Assembly (NCBI GenBank): GCA_028288485.1
Contig: JAQBNO010000162.1
Coordinates: 1-45,233 of the forward strand
DNA: 45,233 nt
From: Segetibacter sp.
GTDB taxonomy: Bacteria; Bacteroidota; Bacteroidia; Chitinophagales; Chitinophagaceae
Direction: 5' to 3'
How positions within the stretch are numbered: position 1 is the stretch's first letter; the number at the start of each line of letters is the position of its first letter. Below are positions 1-9,470 of this stretch, one piece after another. The translations under genes were made by a program, and so were the position numbers. Under the pieces are notes generated by a model. It was not told where the DNA came from and did no database searches. It saw only the letters and a list, made by a program, of their open reading frames with translations.

Positions 1-83
1 GGGAGGGATTCGAACCCTCGGTACAGTTTAACCCGTACGACGGTTTAGCAAACCGTTCCTTTCGGCCACTCAGGCACCTCACC
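1..83 (-). tRNA. tRNA-Ser (anticodon GCU), 3' end beyond the window edge
   Basis: Read on the minus strand this is a class II tRNA. The acceptor strand GGTGAGG (complement of 77-83) is followed by a D arm (CCTGAGTGG), an anticodon arm with GCT at complement of 47-49, a long variable arm as expected for serine, and a T arm GAGGG-TTCGAAT-CCCTC. The window ends two bases into the 3' acceptor strand, so about five acceptor bases and the discriminator are missing. GCU decodes AGC/AGU. Confidence 0.93.
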
Positions 84-454
84 AACCCTTCCTTTTTTAA
101 AGGGGTGGCAAAAATAAGGGTATTTACTTTGACAGACAAAATTGAAGCGAAACTTTTTTTCAAAACATTGAAATACACCTGAAATTATTGGATTCTGCAG
201 GCTCAATGGAGGTAATACAATCACAAGAGTGCAACGCAGAAACCTTAGGGCGCCCCCAACCATTCAAATCAACTTTTAGTGCGATCATTATAGCGCCGGC
301 CGCGTGACTTCGTTTTTGCAACTTGACTCCACCCGGCTGATGTCCTTTATGCAATTACTGTCGTCAGAAGCGAATATTATAACACCAGCCGATAAAAACA
401 AACAGCAACTTTACTCTTTTGTTGCCAGTAGCAATGCAGACGAATGGATTGCGA

Positions 455-653
455 CCCTTCTGCTTGGCTCACGGTGCCCTTCTGCTTGGCTCACGATACC
501 CTTCGGCTTGGCTCACGGTGCCCTTCTGCTTTGCTCACGGTGCCCTTCTGCTTCGCTCACGGTGCCCTTCTGCTTCGCTTACGGTGCCCTTCTGCTTAGC
601 TCACGGTACCCCTTCGGCTTCGCTCAGGGTCCCTAGCCTTCGGCTTCGCTAAG
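455..653. repeat. 22-bp tandem repeat, about 8-9 imperfect copies
   Basis: Units begin at 455, 477, 499, 521, 543, 565, 587 and 609, with a partial unit at the end. Each reads like CCCTTCTGCTTGGCTCACGG plus two bases. The last units drift to CCTTCGGCTTCGCTCAGGG, a motif type found dispersed in many Bacteroidota genomes. A 22-bp period is not divisible by three, so coding function is unlikely. Confidence 0.92.
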
Positions 654-796
654 TTCTATTAAAGAATTAAAAGTTGAACTGAGCGTAGCAACGATGATTC
701 TTATTGTACAAAAAACCGGTATCAAAAAAATAAAAATCAAGACAGCAAAAACGAGTTCATTAGTAGAATGCTTAATAGATTTATTCTGCTGGTGCC

Positions 797-825
797 AAAA
801 AAAAATCCCGGGAAAAATCCCGGGA
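797..825 (-). terminator. Rho-independent terminator of dnaA
   Basis: TCCCGGGA (818-825), loop AAAA, TCCCGGGA (806-813) gives a perfect 8-bp GC-rich stem. On the minus strand it is followed directly by a run of about nine T (complement of 797-805). It lies 25 bp after the dnaA stop codon. Confidence 0.88.
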
Positions 826-850
826 CAAGTATTTATTTTCAAGTGTTAGC

Positions 851-2284
851 TTACATGGCTGCAAGTTGTACTTTCTGTTGCAGTTCCATTACATTTTCGC
901 GAAAAAGGCTATCTGTATCCATCAGGTCTTTTACGGTTTGACAGCTATGAATAACTGTGGTATGATCGCGCCCTCCAAAATGCTCTCCAATTGTCTTTAA
1001 GGAGTTCTTAGTGAAAGCCTTTGCCAGGAACATAGTGATTTGTCGGGCCTGAACAATTTCGCGCTTCCTGGTTTTCTGAAGCAGTTTATCATACGGTACA
1101 TCGAAAAATTCGCAAACCATTTTTTGTATAGTATCGATAGTAATTTCTTTGCTGCTGGTCTTTACAAAGTTTCGAAGAACCTTTTTTGCAAGTTCAAGGT
1201 CAATTTCTCTTTTATTTAATGAAGACTGCGCAAGTAGCGAGATTAATGCGCCTTCTAATTCACGGATATTGCTGTTGATGTTGTAGGAAACATACTTTAC
1301 AACTTCACGCGGCATATCAAGACCGTCGTTCTTCATTTTCTTGTCAAGGATCTCAATGCGGGTGTCATAATCGGGCATTTGCAGATCGGCACTTAATCCC
1401 CATCGGAAACGGCTTAACAATCTTTCCTGTAAACCATCAAGATCTTTGGGCGGTTTGTCAGATGATAATACTAACTGTTTACCAGACTGGTGCAGGTGAT
1501 TGAAGATGGCAAAGAATGCATCCTGGCTTCTTTCGGCGCGGTTGAAAAATTGTACATCATCAATGATCAGTACGTCTATCAACTGGTAGAAATGTATAAA
1601 GTCGTTTATGGCGTTATTGCGGCTATGGTCCTGGAACTGGTTAATAAACTTTTCGGAGCTCACATACAATACCACCTTATTCGGATGCATTCGTTTCACT
1701 TCATTCCCAATCGCTTGCGCAAGGTGGGTTTTGCCTAAGCCTACCCCTCCGTAAACTACCAGGGGATTAAACGAGTTTGCGCCCGGCTTTTCAGCAACGG
1801 TTTTACCTGCACGACGAGCAACCCTGTTACAATCGCCTTCAATGTACGAATCAAAAGTATAGATAGGATTCAGCTGCGGATCGATTTGCATTTTTTTAAG
1901 ACCCGGTATAACAAAAGGGTTTTTAACCGGGTTATTAATAACCAGCGGAAAGTCCATTTCGTTATTGCTGTATGTCTTAATATTATTTGCAGGCACATCC
2001 ATGGTTAAGGGTTTATTATTGCTGTTACCACTGTCAACCATTATCCGGTATTCAAGGCGTGCATCTTTTCCCAATTCTCTTTTTAGCGTTTTGGCTAAAA
2101 GATTGACATAATGTTCTTCGAGGTACTCATAAAAAAACTGGCTTGGCACCTGTATCAGTAATACATTGCCTTTTAACTCGACTGGTTTAATCGGTTCAAA
2201 CCATGTTTTGTAATGCTGCCATTCTACTATGTCTTTAATAATTTTTAAACAATTACTCCAAACGATATCAGCAGTTTTGGCCAT
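851..2284 (-). CDS. dnaA: Chromosomal replication initiator protein DnaA
   Basis: DnaA binds DnaA boxes at oriC, melts the origin and recruits DnaB. The protein has about 477 residues, normal for the family. Domain I (VWSNCLKIIKD) is at the N-terminus, then a variable linker. The AAA+ domain carries Walker A GGVGLGKTH (about residues 180-187) and Walker B LIIDDVQFF (about 240-247). The C-terminal domain IV ends with the DnaA signature GGRDHTTVIHSC that reads the DnaA box. I chose the ATG at 2284; the frame extends three codons upstream to a GTG at 2293, which is also possible. The gene is monocistronic, with a strong terminator downstream and a 1.3-kb AT-rich gap upstream. Identity is certain from the motifs. 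Confidence 0.98.
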   Translation of the reverse strand: MAKTADIVWSNCLKIIKDIVEWQHYKTWFEPIKPVELKGNVLLIQVPSQFFYEYLEEHYVNLLAKTLKRELGKDARLEYRIMVDSGNSNNKPLTMDVPANNIKTYSNNEMDFPLVINNPVKNPFVIPGLKKMQIDPQLNPIYTFDSYIEGDCNRVARRAGKTVAEKPGANSFNPLVVYGGVGLGKTHLAQAIGNEVKRMHPNKVVLYVSSEKFINQFQDHSRNNAINDFIHFYQLIDVLIIDDVQFFNRAERSQDAFFAIFNHLHQSGKQLVLSSDKPPKDLDGLQERLLSRFRWGLSADLQMPDYDTRIEILDKKMKNDGLDMPREVVKYVSYNINSNIRELEGALISLLAQSSLNKREIDLELAKKVLRNFVKTSSKEITIDTIQKMVCEFFDVPYDKLLQKTRKREIVQARQITMFLAKAFTKNSLKTIGEHFGGRDHTTVIHSCQTVKDLMDTDSLFRENVMELQQKVQLAAM

Positions 2285-3620
2285 ATTTATCACTACAGTT
2301 TTTTTATTATTAAGTTATGGTTGCTTCAACGTTTTTTCTCTTCAAATGTTTCTCCACCTATGTGAACAAAAAAATTTGGTGGGACGGCGAATATCAAACA
2401 TTATTGGTTAAAAAAAAATTTTAAAAAGTTTGTTTTTTCCGTATGTACTACAGTATACATTTTTTAAAAGAATATATTTTTTTCGTTGTTAAAACTTTAA
2501 ATTAAGTGATTACGATGAATAGTTACGTGAAGGCCTCATACAGCCTAACTTACTGATTATTAATATTTTTAAAGTTATAAGCCGATGTTAAAAAACAAGT
2601 TTTATTTGATATAGCCTAACAAAAGATGAATTAAATTTTGTTAATCTAACCACTGCTGTTTTTATATGATTTCGTCTTTAATCGTTCGTTCACAGCCACT
2701 TACCCTCAACCCTGTTTTAGCATCTTTTTTTCTTTACAAAATGTTACTTATTAACATTTTAGCTTGTTTAAAAGCTTGCTTACCTAGAAGTTTATCTACA
2801 ACTGTTCCACTTATTTCATTTTGGAATACCAAAAGAACAATCATCGAAAATCTTCCGGCGGAACCAGCTGGTCTTCATTACCAACCCTGGCTCGTTCTTT
2901 CGTCGTCGAAGCCGAAATACGACAACGAGCAGGTGTAATTAAATTATAATTCGGCACACATAAAGAATATCAGATATTCATAAGTCTGCTTAAAAAAATA
3001 CTATCGAAATTTTAGATTTTTTCTAAAAAGGTTAGGTTTGAAATATTACCGTTTATGCCAGGTGTGCAAAAGAATATACCAACAGTACAATTTCTTCCTC
3101 ACTTCTTACAATAATGAATTGTGCCACCTGCTTTTAAACGCGCCTCCTATATAATATGACCGGCAAAAACCTGTTGTTATACATTTTACAATTGATTTGT
3201 GCACGAAATTGTTTCTTACATTTTTAGTAAAAGAATGTATCGGCCAGTCAAAAAATAAATCGGATCCGAATCTTAGTTTTTTTCAATGATATTATACCGG
3301 AGTACCGTATATCTATTACTGCAGGGTAAAAGTATAAACTGATAAAGAGCAAGGTTATAGCAGAAGAAGTTGTGATTTTTATTTATTTGCTAATCAATTT
3401 AATAATCCTTCGATAAGAAAAAATTTCACAATCGAAAATACAACTGTGATGGTTAAGTGTATGCAGTAATAACAACGAAAAGAAAAGATACTACTAAATA
3501 TCAGATTTTCATAAAGAGATAAAAAAAGATTTTTTAACCTAATAAATATAGCAAACAAATTACCTTATTTCGTCTGGCAATATTTTAAATGATACTTTTG
3601 CCGACAAATAATAACAAATA
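2285..3620. other. AT-rich 1.3-kb gap upstream of dnaA (possible origin region, not shown)
   Basis: Very AT-rich tracts lie at about 2400-2490 and 3530-3600. I found only one near-match to the DnaA box TTATCCACA (TTATCTACA, near 2793), too little to call an origin. A 90-codon open frame at 2666-2938 has low-complexity, non-protein-like composition and is not called. The only supported element is the promoter of the next gene near 3593. Confidence 0.55.
3593..3600 (+). promoter_or_regulatory. Putative Bacteroidota -7 promoter element for the DUF3127 gene
   Basis: TACTTTTG matches the Bacteroidota primary-sigma -7 consensus TAnnTTTG and sits 20 bp before the ATG at 3621. The -33 region is not a clear TTTG, so this rests on the -7 element and its position. 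Confidence 0.5.
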
Positions 3621-4001
3621 ATGGCTTACGAGATTACAGGAAAATTAGTTGTACGTTTTGAAATTGTTCAACGCAGTGAAAGCTTTAAAACCAGAGAATT
3701 TGTAATAGAGAGCACTGAAGACAGTAATGGAAGAACTTTTACCAATTATGTGAAGTTCCAGTGCGTTCAGGATAAAACAGCAATGCCCGACCGGTTCAGT
3801 ATTGGAGAGGAGGTGAAGGTTCAATTCAATATAAAAGGTACAAAATGGGAAAAGGACGGAAGGACGTCTTACATTACCAATCTTGATGCATGGCGAATGG
3901 AAAGTTTAAAGTTGAGTCAGAATAATGCGCAGGCCCAGGGGCAGGAAGTGAATTACAACGACATACCGCCTACTGATAATGTAGACGATCTCCCATTTTA
4001 G
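3621..4001 (+). CDS. DUF3127 family protein, OB-fold-like with SSB-type acidic C-terminal tip
   Basis: 126 residues, resembling the Bacteroidota-specific DUF3127 family. The N-terminal ~95 residues read as a compact beta-rich domain (ITGKLVVRFEIVQRSESFKTREFVI, split over strands, then VKFQCVQDK and VKVQFNIKGTKW), in the style of single-stranded DNA-binding OB folds. A flexible Gln/Asn-rich linker follows (about 98-112), then an acidic end DNVDDLPF. SSB proteins end in DDDIPF, the tip that recruits replication and repair partners. An ssDNA-binding or SSB-partner role is therefore inferred, not proven. ATG at 3621 follows a good -7 element. The gene stands alone. Confidence 0.85.
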   Translation: MAYEITGKLVVRFEIVQRSESFKTREFVIESTEDSNGRTFTNYVKFQCVQDKTAMPDRFSIGEEVKVQFNIKGTKWEKDGRTSYITNLDAWRMESLKLSQNNAQAQGQEVNYNDIPPTDNVDDLPF

Positions 4002-4117
4002 TTCGGCAGATTACCGAATTGGAATAAGTGTTGATGAATTTGAAGAAGATTCTAATCATAGGTAATAAGGAAGCCGGGGAGATTCTTTTTGTTACCGGCA
4101 TTTGAATTTCAATGCAG

Positions 4118-4141
4118 CATCGTTGCGTCGCACTCTTGTAC
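4118..4141 (-). repeat. Interspersed repeat, subtype B (GTACAAGAGTGCGACGCAAC)
   Basis: Reverse-orientation copy of the repeat family with consensus GTACAAGWGWGYGACRCAAC, extended here by GATG. It lies between the DUF3127 gene and the flavoprotein gene. Confidence 0.8.
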
Positions 4142-4228
4142 TGTCTTTTCTTCATTCATCACCTTTTAAATATTTTAGCTCCTTCCTTAACAGTTGGAGC
4201 TTCATCTTTTAGGATAAATACCTAACAC

Positions 4229-5821
4229 ATGCAACAACAAATTTCATTGAAACTGCTTCCCTCCGAAGCAGCGGATGACAACATTTTAAAAAGTTACATA
4301 GCGAATAGCATTGGCACAAAGCCCGATGAAATCAGTGGATTTCGATTGTTAAAAAGATCAATAGATGCAAGAGGAAAACAGGTATATATTAATCTCACGC
4401 TGCATGCTTATATCAATGAGCCTTTTATTGACCGGGACACAGTAAACATAAACTTTAAAGATGTTAGTAAAGCAGCAAGGAAAGTGATCGTGATTGGTGC
4501 CGGCCCCGCAGGTTTATTTGCAGCATTGAAGTTAATAGAGGAAGGTATTCAGCCGATATTATTGGAAAGAGGCAAAGACGTGAGGGCACGTAGAAGAGAC
4601 CTTGCAGCATTAAACAGGGAAGGTATTGTAAACCCCGACAGTAACTATTGCTTTGGCGAAGGTGGAGCGGGAACATACAGCGATGGTAAACTGTATACAC
4701 GCAGTAACAAACGGGGCGACATCAATCGAATACTGAATTTATTTGTAAAGTTTGGAGCTGAAGATCAAATCTTGTACGAAGCTCATCCTCATATTGGCAC
4801 TAATAAACTGCCTAACATTATTACTGCTATACGAGAGTGCATTACAAGTTGTGGAGGTGTGTTTTTGTTTGATAAAAAAGTAACCGATTTTGTTATCGAA
4901 GACGACAGTATTAAATGTGTGATCACTGCTGATAATAATGCGTTTCACGGAGAGGCTGTAATATTAGCAACGGGACATTCTGCGAGGGATATTTTTACGC
5001 TGCTCAATAATAAACAAATTGCTATAGAGGCAAAGCCATTTGCATTAGGTGTACGAATAGAACATCCCCAAAGTATAATAGATACGATACAATACCATTG
5101 CAGTAGCAGGGGCGAGTATCTGCCACCTGCTTCCTACTCGTTGGTACAACAGGTTGAAAGCAAAGGCGTGTTCAGCTTTTGCATGTGCCCAGGTGGAATT
5201 ATCGCGCCTGCATCAACAAACAATGAAGAACTTGTTGTAAACGGATGGAGTCCAAGTAAGCGGAATAATCCTTTTGCAAACAGTGGAATGGTAGTAACAG
5301 TAGAAGACAAGGATTTGGCTGGTTTAAAGGATTTTAAAGAATATTTGAAGGAGAGAACAACAGGATTGGATTCTCCTCTTAGTATGATGTATTTCCAGGA
5401 GATGGTAGAGCGAAATGCCTACAAGGCGGGCGGTGGAAAGTTTGTTGCACCGGCTCAGCGAATGGCGGATTACTGTAATAATAAAACATCGGGTTCTTTA
5501 CCAGCCTGTAGTTATTTACCCGGAATACAAACCACTGATTTACGTACAACTTTGCCTCGATTTATTCATAAAAGCTTACAGGAAGGTTTTAAAGCGTTTG
5601 GTAAAAAAATGAAGGGTTACTATACGAATGAAGCAGTAGTAGTCGCAACAGAAAGTCGTACTTCTTCTCCGGTCCGGATACCAAGGGATAGTTCTACTTT
5701 ACAGCATCCTCAAATAAAAAACTTATACCCTTGCGCGGAAGGGGCAGGTTATGCAGGCGGAATTGTAAGTGCAGCAATGGATGGTGAAAGAGTGGCTGCA
5801 ATGATTGCAGTAACTCAGTAA
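4229..5821 (+). CDS. FAD-dependent dehydrogenase of the COG2509 type
   Basis: 530 residues. An N-terminal domain of about 80 residues (ISLKLLPSEAADD...) precedes an FAD/NAD-binding Rossmann fold with the dinucleotide motif VIVIGAGPAGLFAA (residues 86-99), followed by an acidic residue in LLERG. A second flavin-family motif AVILATGHSARDIF is near residue 250. The C-terminus has EGAGYAGGIVSAAMDGERVA, the FAD-binding closing motif. This order matches the uncharacterised COG2509 dehydrogenases. Substrate is unknown. It is probably cytosolic, with no signal peptide or membrane helix. It is separated from both neighbours by more than 200 bp, so it is likely transcribed alone. Confidence 0.88.
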   Translation: MQQQISLKLLPSEAADDNILKSYIANSIGTKPDEISGFRLLKRSIDARGKQVYINLTLHAYINEPFIDRDTVNINFKDVSKAARKVIVIGAGPAGLFAALKLIEEGIQPILLERGKDVRARRRDLAALNREGIVNPDSNYCFGEGGAGTYSDGKLYTRSNKRGDINRILNLFVKFGAEDQILYEAHPHIGTNKLPNIITAIRECITSCGGVFLFDKKVTDFVIEDDSIKCVITADNNAFHGEAVILATGHSARDIFTLLNNKQIAIEAKPFALGVRIEHPQSIIDTIQYHCSSRGEYLPPASYSLVQQVESKGVFSFCMCPGGIIAPASTNNEELVVNGWSPSKRNNPFANSGMVVTVEDKDLAGLKDFKEYLKERTTGLDSPLSMMYFQEMVERNAYKAGGGKFVAPAQRMADYCNNKTSGSLPACSYLPGIQTTDLRTTLPRFIHKSLQEGFKAFGKKMKGYYTNEAVVVATESRTSSPVRIPRDSSTLQHPQIKNLYPCAEGAGYAGGIVSAAMDGERVAAMIAVTQ

Positions 5822-6081
5822 CAGTAACAGCAGAGCTCTTAGTTCTTAGGTCTCTTCTTAAAAGCAGTTAGGTATTATGATATTAAAAAAGATTGTAGTA
5901 TTTTACCCTTGCTATTATTATCATTTTCGGGAACTGAATTTGAAATAGGCGCCCGCAATTGCATGTTATGATTGTAATAAAAAGCTGCGGGTAAAAAAAC
6001 TATTTTTTTCGTGATCCGTCTACGAACAACTGCTAACTTTTTTAAGGTTCTGCTAATAGCGTACATACTAAAACTAACGTT

Positions 6082-7605
6082 ATGCCTTTCTTTGATTTTC
6101 ATTGCCATCCTGGTTTAAAGCCCCAATTTTCTGCCCTTGATCATGCTCCTTCGCCGTGGGATAATATTACAGCAACCCTTGAGGTTCCCATCCTGAAAAC
6201 ATTAGGTATTAATTTGCTTTTTAATGAAGTACTCAACTCTCAGTCTTCCCTCACGCAACTATCGAAAGAGGTAAAAATGATAGGTCTTGTGCTTCATGCT
6301 CCCGAGCAAAATATGGCGAAGAGTCTTGCAGAAAGAAAGATCATTCGAAGCAGCAGTATTTCTCTCTTAAACCTTGACCGTATCGAATTCATTGCCGAGG
6401 GAACGCATTATTTTACAATCATTCAACAGGAACTTCAACGGTTAAGATCATCAACATCACAAGATGGGGCAAGTCTGAAAATAATAAGTAAACGAAGTGA
6501 TTTTGATGAACAAAAAACGCAAACAGTTTTTGGGATCATCACTGTTGAAGGTTTGCATTGTTTTTTTAGTGATCCTGCTGCTCCTGATGCAAAGCAGCAG
6601 TTCGAAGTCAATTTTGAAACCTTTACAAATCAACAAAAGGTATTTGCTGCCAACCTGTGCCATCTTCAGCAAAATCCATTCTGTAATCATGCGTTCGGTA
6701 TACAGTTCTTTAAGAATGAATATTTCTACCCGGTAGGTAATGGTATTACAGAATGGGGAAGAGAAATGATAGAAAGGTTGAAGGTAAAAGATATATTGAT
6801 AGATGTGAAACACATGAGCCTCAAATCGCGCCGCGACTTTTACGATCTCATGAGAGACGACAATGGAAAATATGCCCAACCATTGATCTGTACACATGCG
6901 GGCGTTACGGGATTATCAATTAACGACAGGGTAAAGTTCCTTGCTGAAAAGCCTAAAGATGTGGGTGCAGTTTATGAAGTTATATGGCTGAAGCCCCGCA
7001 GCAAGCATCTACGCAATACTTACTTCAATTGCTCCAGTATAAACTTATACGATGAAGACATTGAAGTAATCCTACGTTCGGGTGGTTTAATAGGGTTATC
7101 ATTCGATCAGCGGATAATCGGCTTTGCAAATGAGAACATGTTGCGAAGTGCTACTTTTCCACATGAAGCGGAGTTTATAAGTAAAAGCGAAGCAAGATTC
7201 TTCCTCGGACCCTCACCGTCCACCTTACCTTCATATTCTGGAAATGATGCATGGAAGTCGGAAGATTTTGAAAACCTCGATCCATCTTTAAACGAAATTC
7301 TTCACCTGGAATTTTTCTTTAACCAGGCCTTTCATATTTTAGATGTCGCGCGGCTAAATGGAATGAGTGTGAAACAAGCATCGAAACAGATATGCCTGGG
7401 AACAGATTTCGATGGTTTAATAAATGCCATTGACAATTGTAAAACAGCGACCGATCTTCCTTCATTTAAACAAACGGCAACATCAAGACTTCCTCAATTA
7501 TTGAAAGAAGCAAAGCTTGATAATGAAGGATTGAATGTGCAGGAATTTGTTGAAGATCTTTTTTATAGGAACGGGAGGAACTTTGTTTTAAGCAGGTTGA
7601 AGTGA
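6082..7605 (+). CDS. M19 (membrane/renal dipeptidase) family metallohydrolase
   Basis: 507 residues. It starts with a metal-binding HxH in FDFHCHPG (H7, H9), has a further candidate metal ligand in CTHAGVTG (H272) and the M19 signature GTDFDG (D442, D444), all expected of the amidohydrolase-fold zinc dipeptidases. The family cleaves dipeptides with broad specificity, including D-residue-containing ones. No signal peptide is seen, so the enzyme is likely cytoplasmic. It is longer than the typical ~400 residues, with insertions in the first half (about 70-200). The exact substrate is not deducible. The stop is followed within a few bases by a GTTACCG-type repeat tract. Confidence 0.82.
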   Translation: MPFFDFHCHPGLKPQFSALDHAPSPWDNITATLEVPILKTLGINLLFNEVLNSQSSLTQLSKEVKMIGLVLHAPEQNMAKSLAERKIIRSSSISLLNLDRIEFIAEGTHYFTIIQQELQRLRSSTSQDGASLKIISKRSDFDEQKTQTVFGIITVEGLHCFFSDPAAPDAKQQFEVNFETFTNQQKVFAANLCHLQQNPFCNHAFGIQFFKNEYFYPVGNGITEWGREMIERLKVKDILIDVKHMSLKSRRDFYDLMRDDNGKYAQPLICTHAGVTGLSINDRVKFLAEKPKDVGAVYEVIWLKPRSKHLRNTYFNCSSINLYDEDIEVILRSGGLIGLSFDQRIIGFANENMLRSATFPHEAEFISKSEARFFLGPSPSTLPSYSGNDAWKSEDFENLDPSLNEILHLEFFFNQAFHILDVARLNGMSVKQASKQICLGTDFDGLINAIDNCKTATDLPSFKQTATSRLPQLLKEAKLDNEGLNVQEFVEDLFYRNGRNFVLSRLK

Positions 7606-7609
7606 TTGA

Positions 7610-7668
7610 AGTAACCGGTTATCGCTTGCCCGTTACCCGTTACCGGTCACAAGTTTCCAGTTACAAAA
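7610..7668. repeat. GTTACCG/GTTACCC heptad-like repeat tract
   Basis: Just after the dipeptidase stop codon the sequence cycles through CGTTACCCGTTACCGGT and decayed variants (GTAACCGGTTATCG, CAGTTAC). The same vocabulary makes up a longer tract at 21046-21123, also directly after a stop codon. Confidence 0.75.
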
Positions 7669-7832
7669 CCCAGGAGCGGTGCAGCCTGAAAAACTGCGAT
7701 TTCAACTCTTGCTCACGGCTTACTTCCGTCTTTCGTGAAGGTGCCTCCTTCATGCAACACAGGTGTGCTGTTGCTTTGCATTACGAAATGAGCATTGAGG
7801 TGTTGTAATAAGCAGCTTATCAGGATTTACCA

Positions 7833-7860
7833 GTACAAGTGAGTGACACAACGATGTTGA
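7833..7860 (+). repeat. Interspersed repeat, subtype A (28-bp form)
   Basis: Begins GTACAAGTGAGTGACACAAC and continues GATGTTGA. All 28 bases are identical to the copy at 12253-12280. Confidence 0.92.
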
Positions 7861-8267
7861 GCAGGAGTATAATGTTGGTTAACAAAAAGAAATATCATTA
7901 TTTCAAGTGGTGTCAATTATAATAAGAGATAGGTAGGGTTACGGCTTACATATAACATTCTTTCTGAAAGGTTATTATGAAAAGTAGTTCCTTTTACTAA
8001 CTTGCTTTCTATTCTAATTTTTAGACCTAATGCTTCAATGTGAGATTTAGTGATATACAAACCTAAACGTGACCATTGGTGGTCTCATGAAAACGTTGAT
8101 ATAACCCAAAGATGCTGTATTTATGTCTTTCAAGATCTATTCCTGCTCCATGCTCAGAACACCTTCAAACCGTGTTCCCGCTTTCGTTAATATTACTGCC
8201 GATATAAATGGTTGGGCGCCTCCTGCAAAAACGATATGCTATTGCATTTGAATTAAATAGTAATTGA

Positions 8268-8780
8268 ATGAGTAACTCCGATAAACGTGAAGTTTGGCAG
8301 CGCGGACCTGTTGAAGGAATTCCGGCCTTATTACAGCCTGTTGCTCATGCCTTGTTGCAGGCAAGGGAAGAAGTCGGTGAGTTAATGATCGATTTTCCCG
8401 AAGCTCAACTTTGGCAAAAGCCTGCCGGAGTAGCATCGGTTGGTTTTCACTTACAACACTTAAGCGGCGTTCTTGACCGATTGTTTACTTATGCCAAAGG
8501 CGAGTTGCTAAGCGAAGAACAATTACAATACCTCTTGCAGGAAGGTAAAGGCACGGATCTAACTGTTCAATCTCTCCTCGAAAATTTTAATACACAAGTA
8601 GACAAATCGCTTCAGCAACTGTCGAGTATACACGAGCAGACGCTTACAGAGTATCGTGGAGTGGGACGTTCCCAACTTCCATCCACAGTTATCGGGCTTT
8701 TGGTTCATTCTGCCGAACATACCATGCGTCACGTCGGACAGTTGCAGGTAACATCCAGAATAGTAAAAGCTGCTGTTTGA
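8268..8780 (+). CDS. DinB-like four-helix-bundle protein
   Basis: 170 residues, with histidines spaced as in the DinB/YfiT metal-binding four-helix bundle: GFHLQHLSGVLDR (H61, H64) and HSAEHTMRHVGQL (H147, H151, H155). Members are metal-dependent proteins, some of them thiol transferases (bacillithiol or mycothiol S-transferases). The function of this one is unknown. Cytosolic, no signal peptide. Start ATG at 8268. Flanked by non-coding gaps of more than 600 bp on both sides, so it is a single-gene unit. Confidence 0.85.
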   Translation: MSNSDKREVWQRGPVEGIPALLQPVAHALLQAREEVGELMIDFPEAQLWQKPAGVASVGFHLQHLSGVLDRLFTYAKGELLSEEQLQYLLQEGKGTDLTVQSLLENFNTQVDKSLQQLSSIHEQTLTEYRGVGRSQLPSTVIGLLVHSAEHTMRHVGQLQVTSRIVKAAV

Positions 8781-9470
8781 ATTATTCACGTAGATTTTTT
8801 GGATCTGCCATTGCAACAACGGAAGCTTTTGTTGCCCGTTGGAATAGCTTACGGGGCGAACGTCGCACTCTTCACCCTACAGTGGTGTTTGAGCAACGAT
8901 ACGCCCTAAAACCTCTGTTATTTTTTGACCAAATGTTATTAGTTTTAACAAAACATAACAGGTCAGGACAGTTGAATTAATTGCTTGAAATAGCTTCAAC
9001 CTATCGTTTTTTAAATAGAGGTGTAGAAAAGAAAAAACTTTAAGAACTTTTGCCAAACAAAGATTTCCTGTATTTTGATAACGACAACTACTAACGAGTT
9101 ATAAAACGACTGTATGAAAATTAAAATTCTTCACTATTGTCTTAAAGACATTGGGTTTCTTTCAATTTCATTTACCGATACATCTGATCATTTTTTTACC
9201 CTCAATAAGCTGTGTGTCTCAGCCATAAAAAGTTAATATTTGTTGCATAAAACTCGTTTTTCGCGGTAGTTGAAAAATGAAACTCCAGCTAAACCTATTT
9301 ACATTTACACGGTTCTGGTTTTAACTTTTGGTAGGTCTGTTTCTTCCCGTTAAGAAAGAATGCCGGCTACCTTTTTATAATATCACGTTCTGCAATAATC
9401 CGGTCATGAACGTGTAATAATTACCTGTGTCGCGGGTAATATTTCTCCTTTTAAAAATTAAAAAATATTT
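8781..9470. other. 690-bp gap without a recognisable gene
   Basis: A degenerate piece of the interspersed repeat (ACGTCGCACTCTT, about 8859-8871) is the only recognisable element. The remainder is AT-rich and presumably carries the promoter of the sugar locus, but I could not place it with confidence. Confidence 0.5.

Larger units (their letters stand above)
84..850. other. Non-coding gap between tRNA-Ser and dnaA
   Basis: This stretch holds a 22-bp tandem repeat (455-653), the dnaA terminator (797-825) and a weak copy of the interspersed repeat (about 222-239). The open frames across 304-652 exist only because the repeat has no stop codons. I see no supported gene. Confidence 0.7.
7606..8267. 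other. Gap with two kinds of repeat, no gene seen
   Basis: Contains the GTTACCG-type heptad tract (7610-7668) and a full copy of the interspersed repeat (7833-7860). The rest is unremarkable and I see no supported gene. Confidence 0.6.

Noticed and set aside
304-652. Two overlapping plus-strand open frames of 110 and 77 codons
   Set aside because: They run through the 22-bp tandem repeat, which lacks stop codons in these frames; the products are repeated PSAWLTVPF-like strings with no domain.
455-653. CRISPR array
   Set aside because: The repeats are directly contiguous with no unique spacers.
2666-2938. 90-codon plus-strand frame upstream of dnaA
   Set aside because: Composition is not protein-like, with no promoter, no recognisable motif and no conserved neighbour.
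2280-3620. oriC call
   Set aside because: Only one near-consensus DnaA box was found by eye; AT-richness alone is not enough.
8777-8980. 67-codon frame after the DinB-like gene
   Set aside because: Starts with TTG overlapping the DinB stop and crosses a degenerate repeat; no motif.
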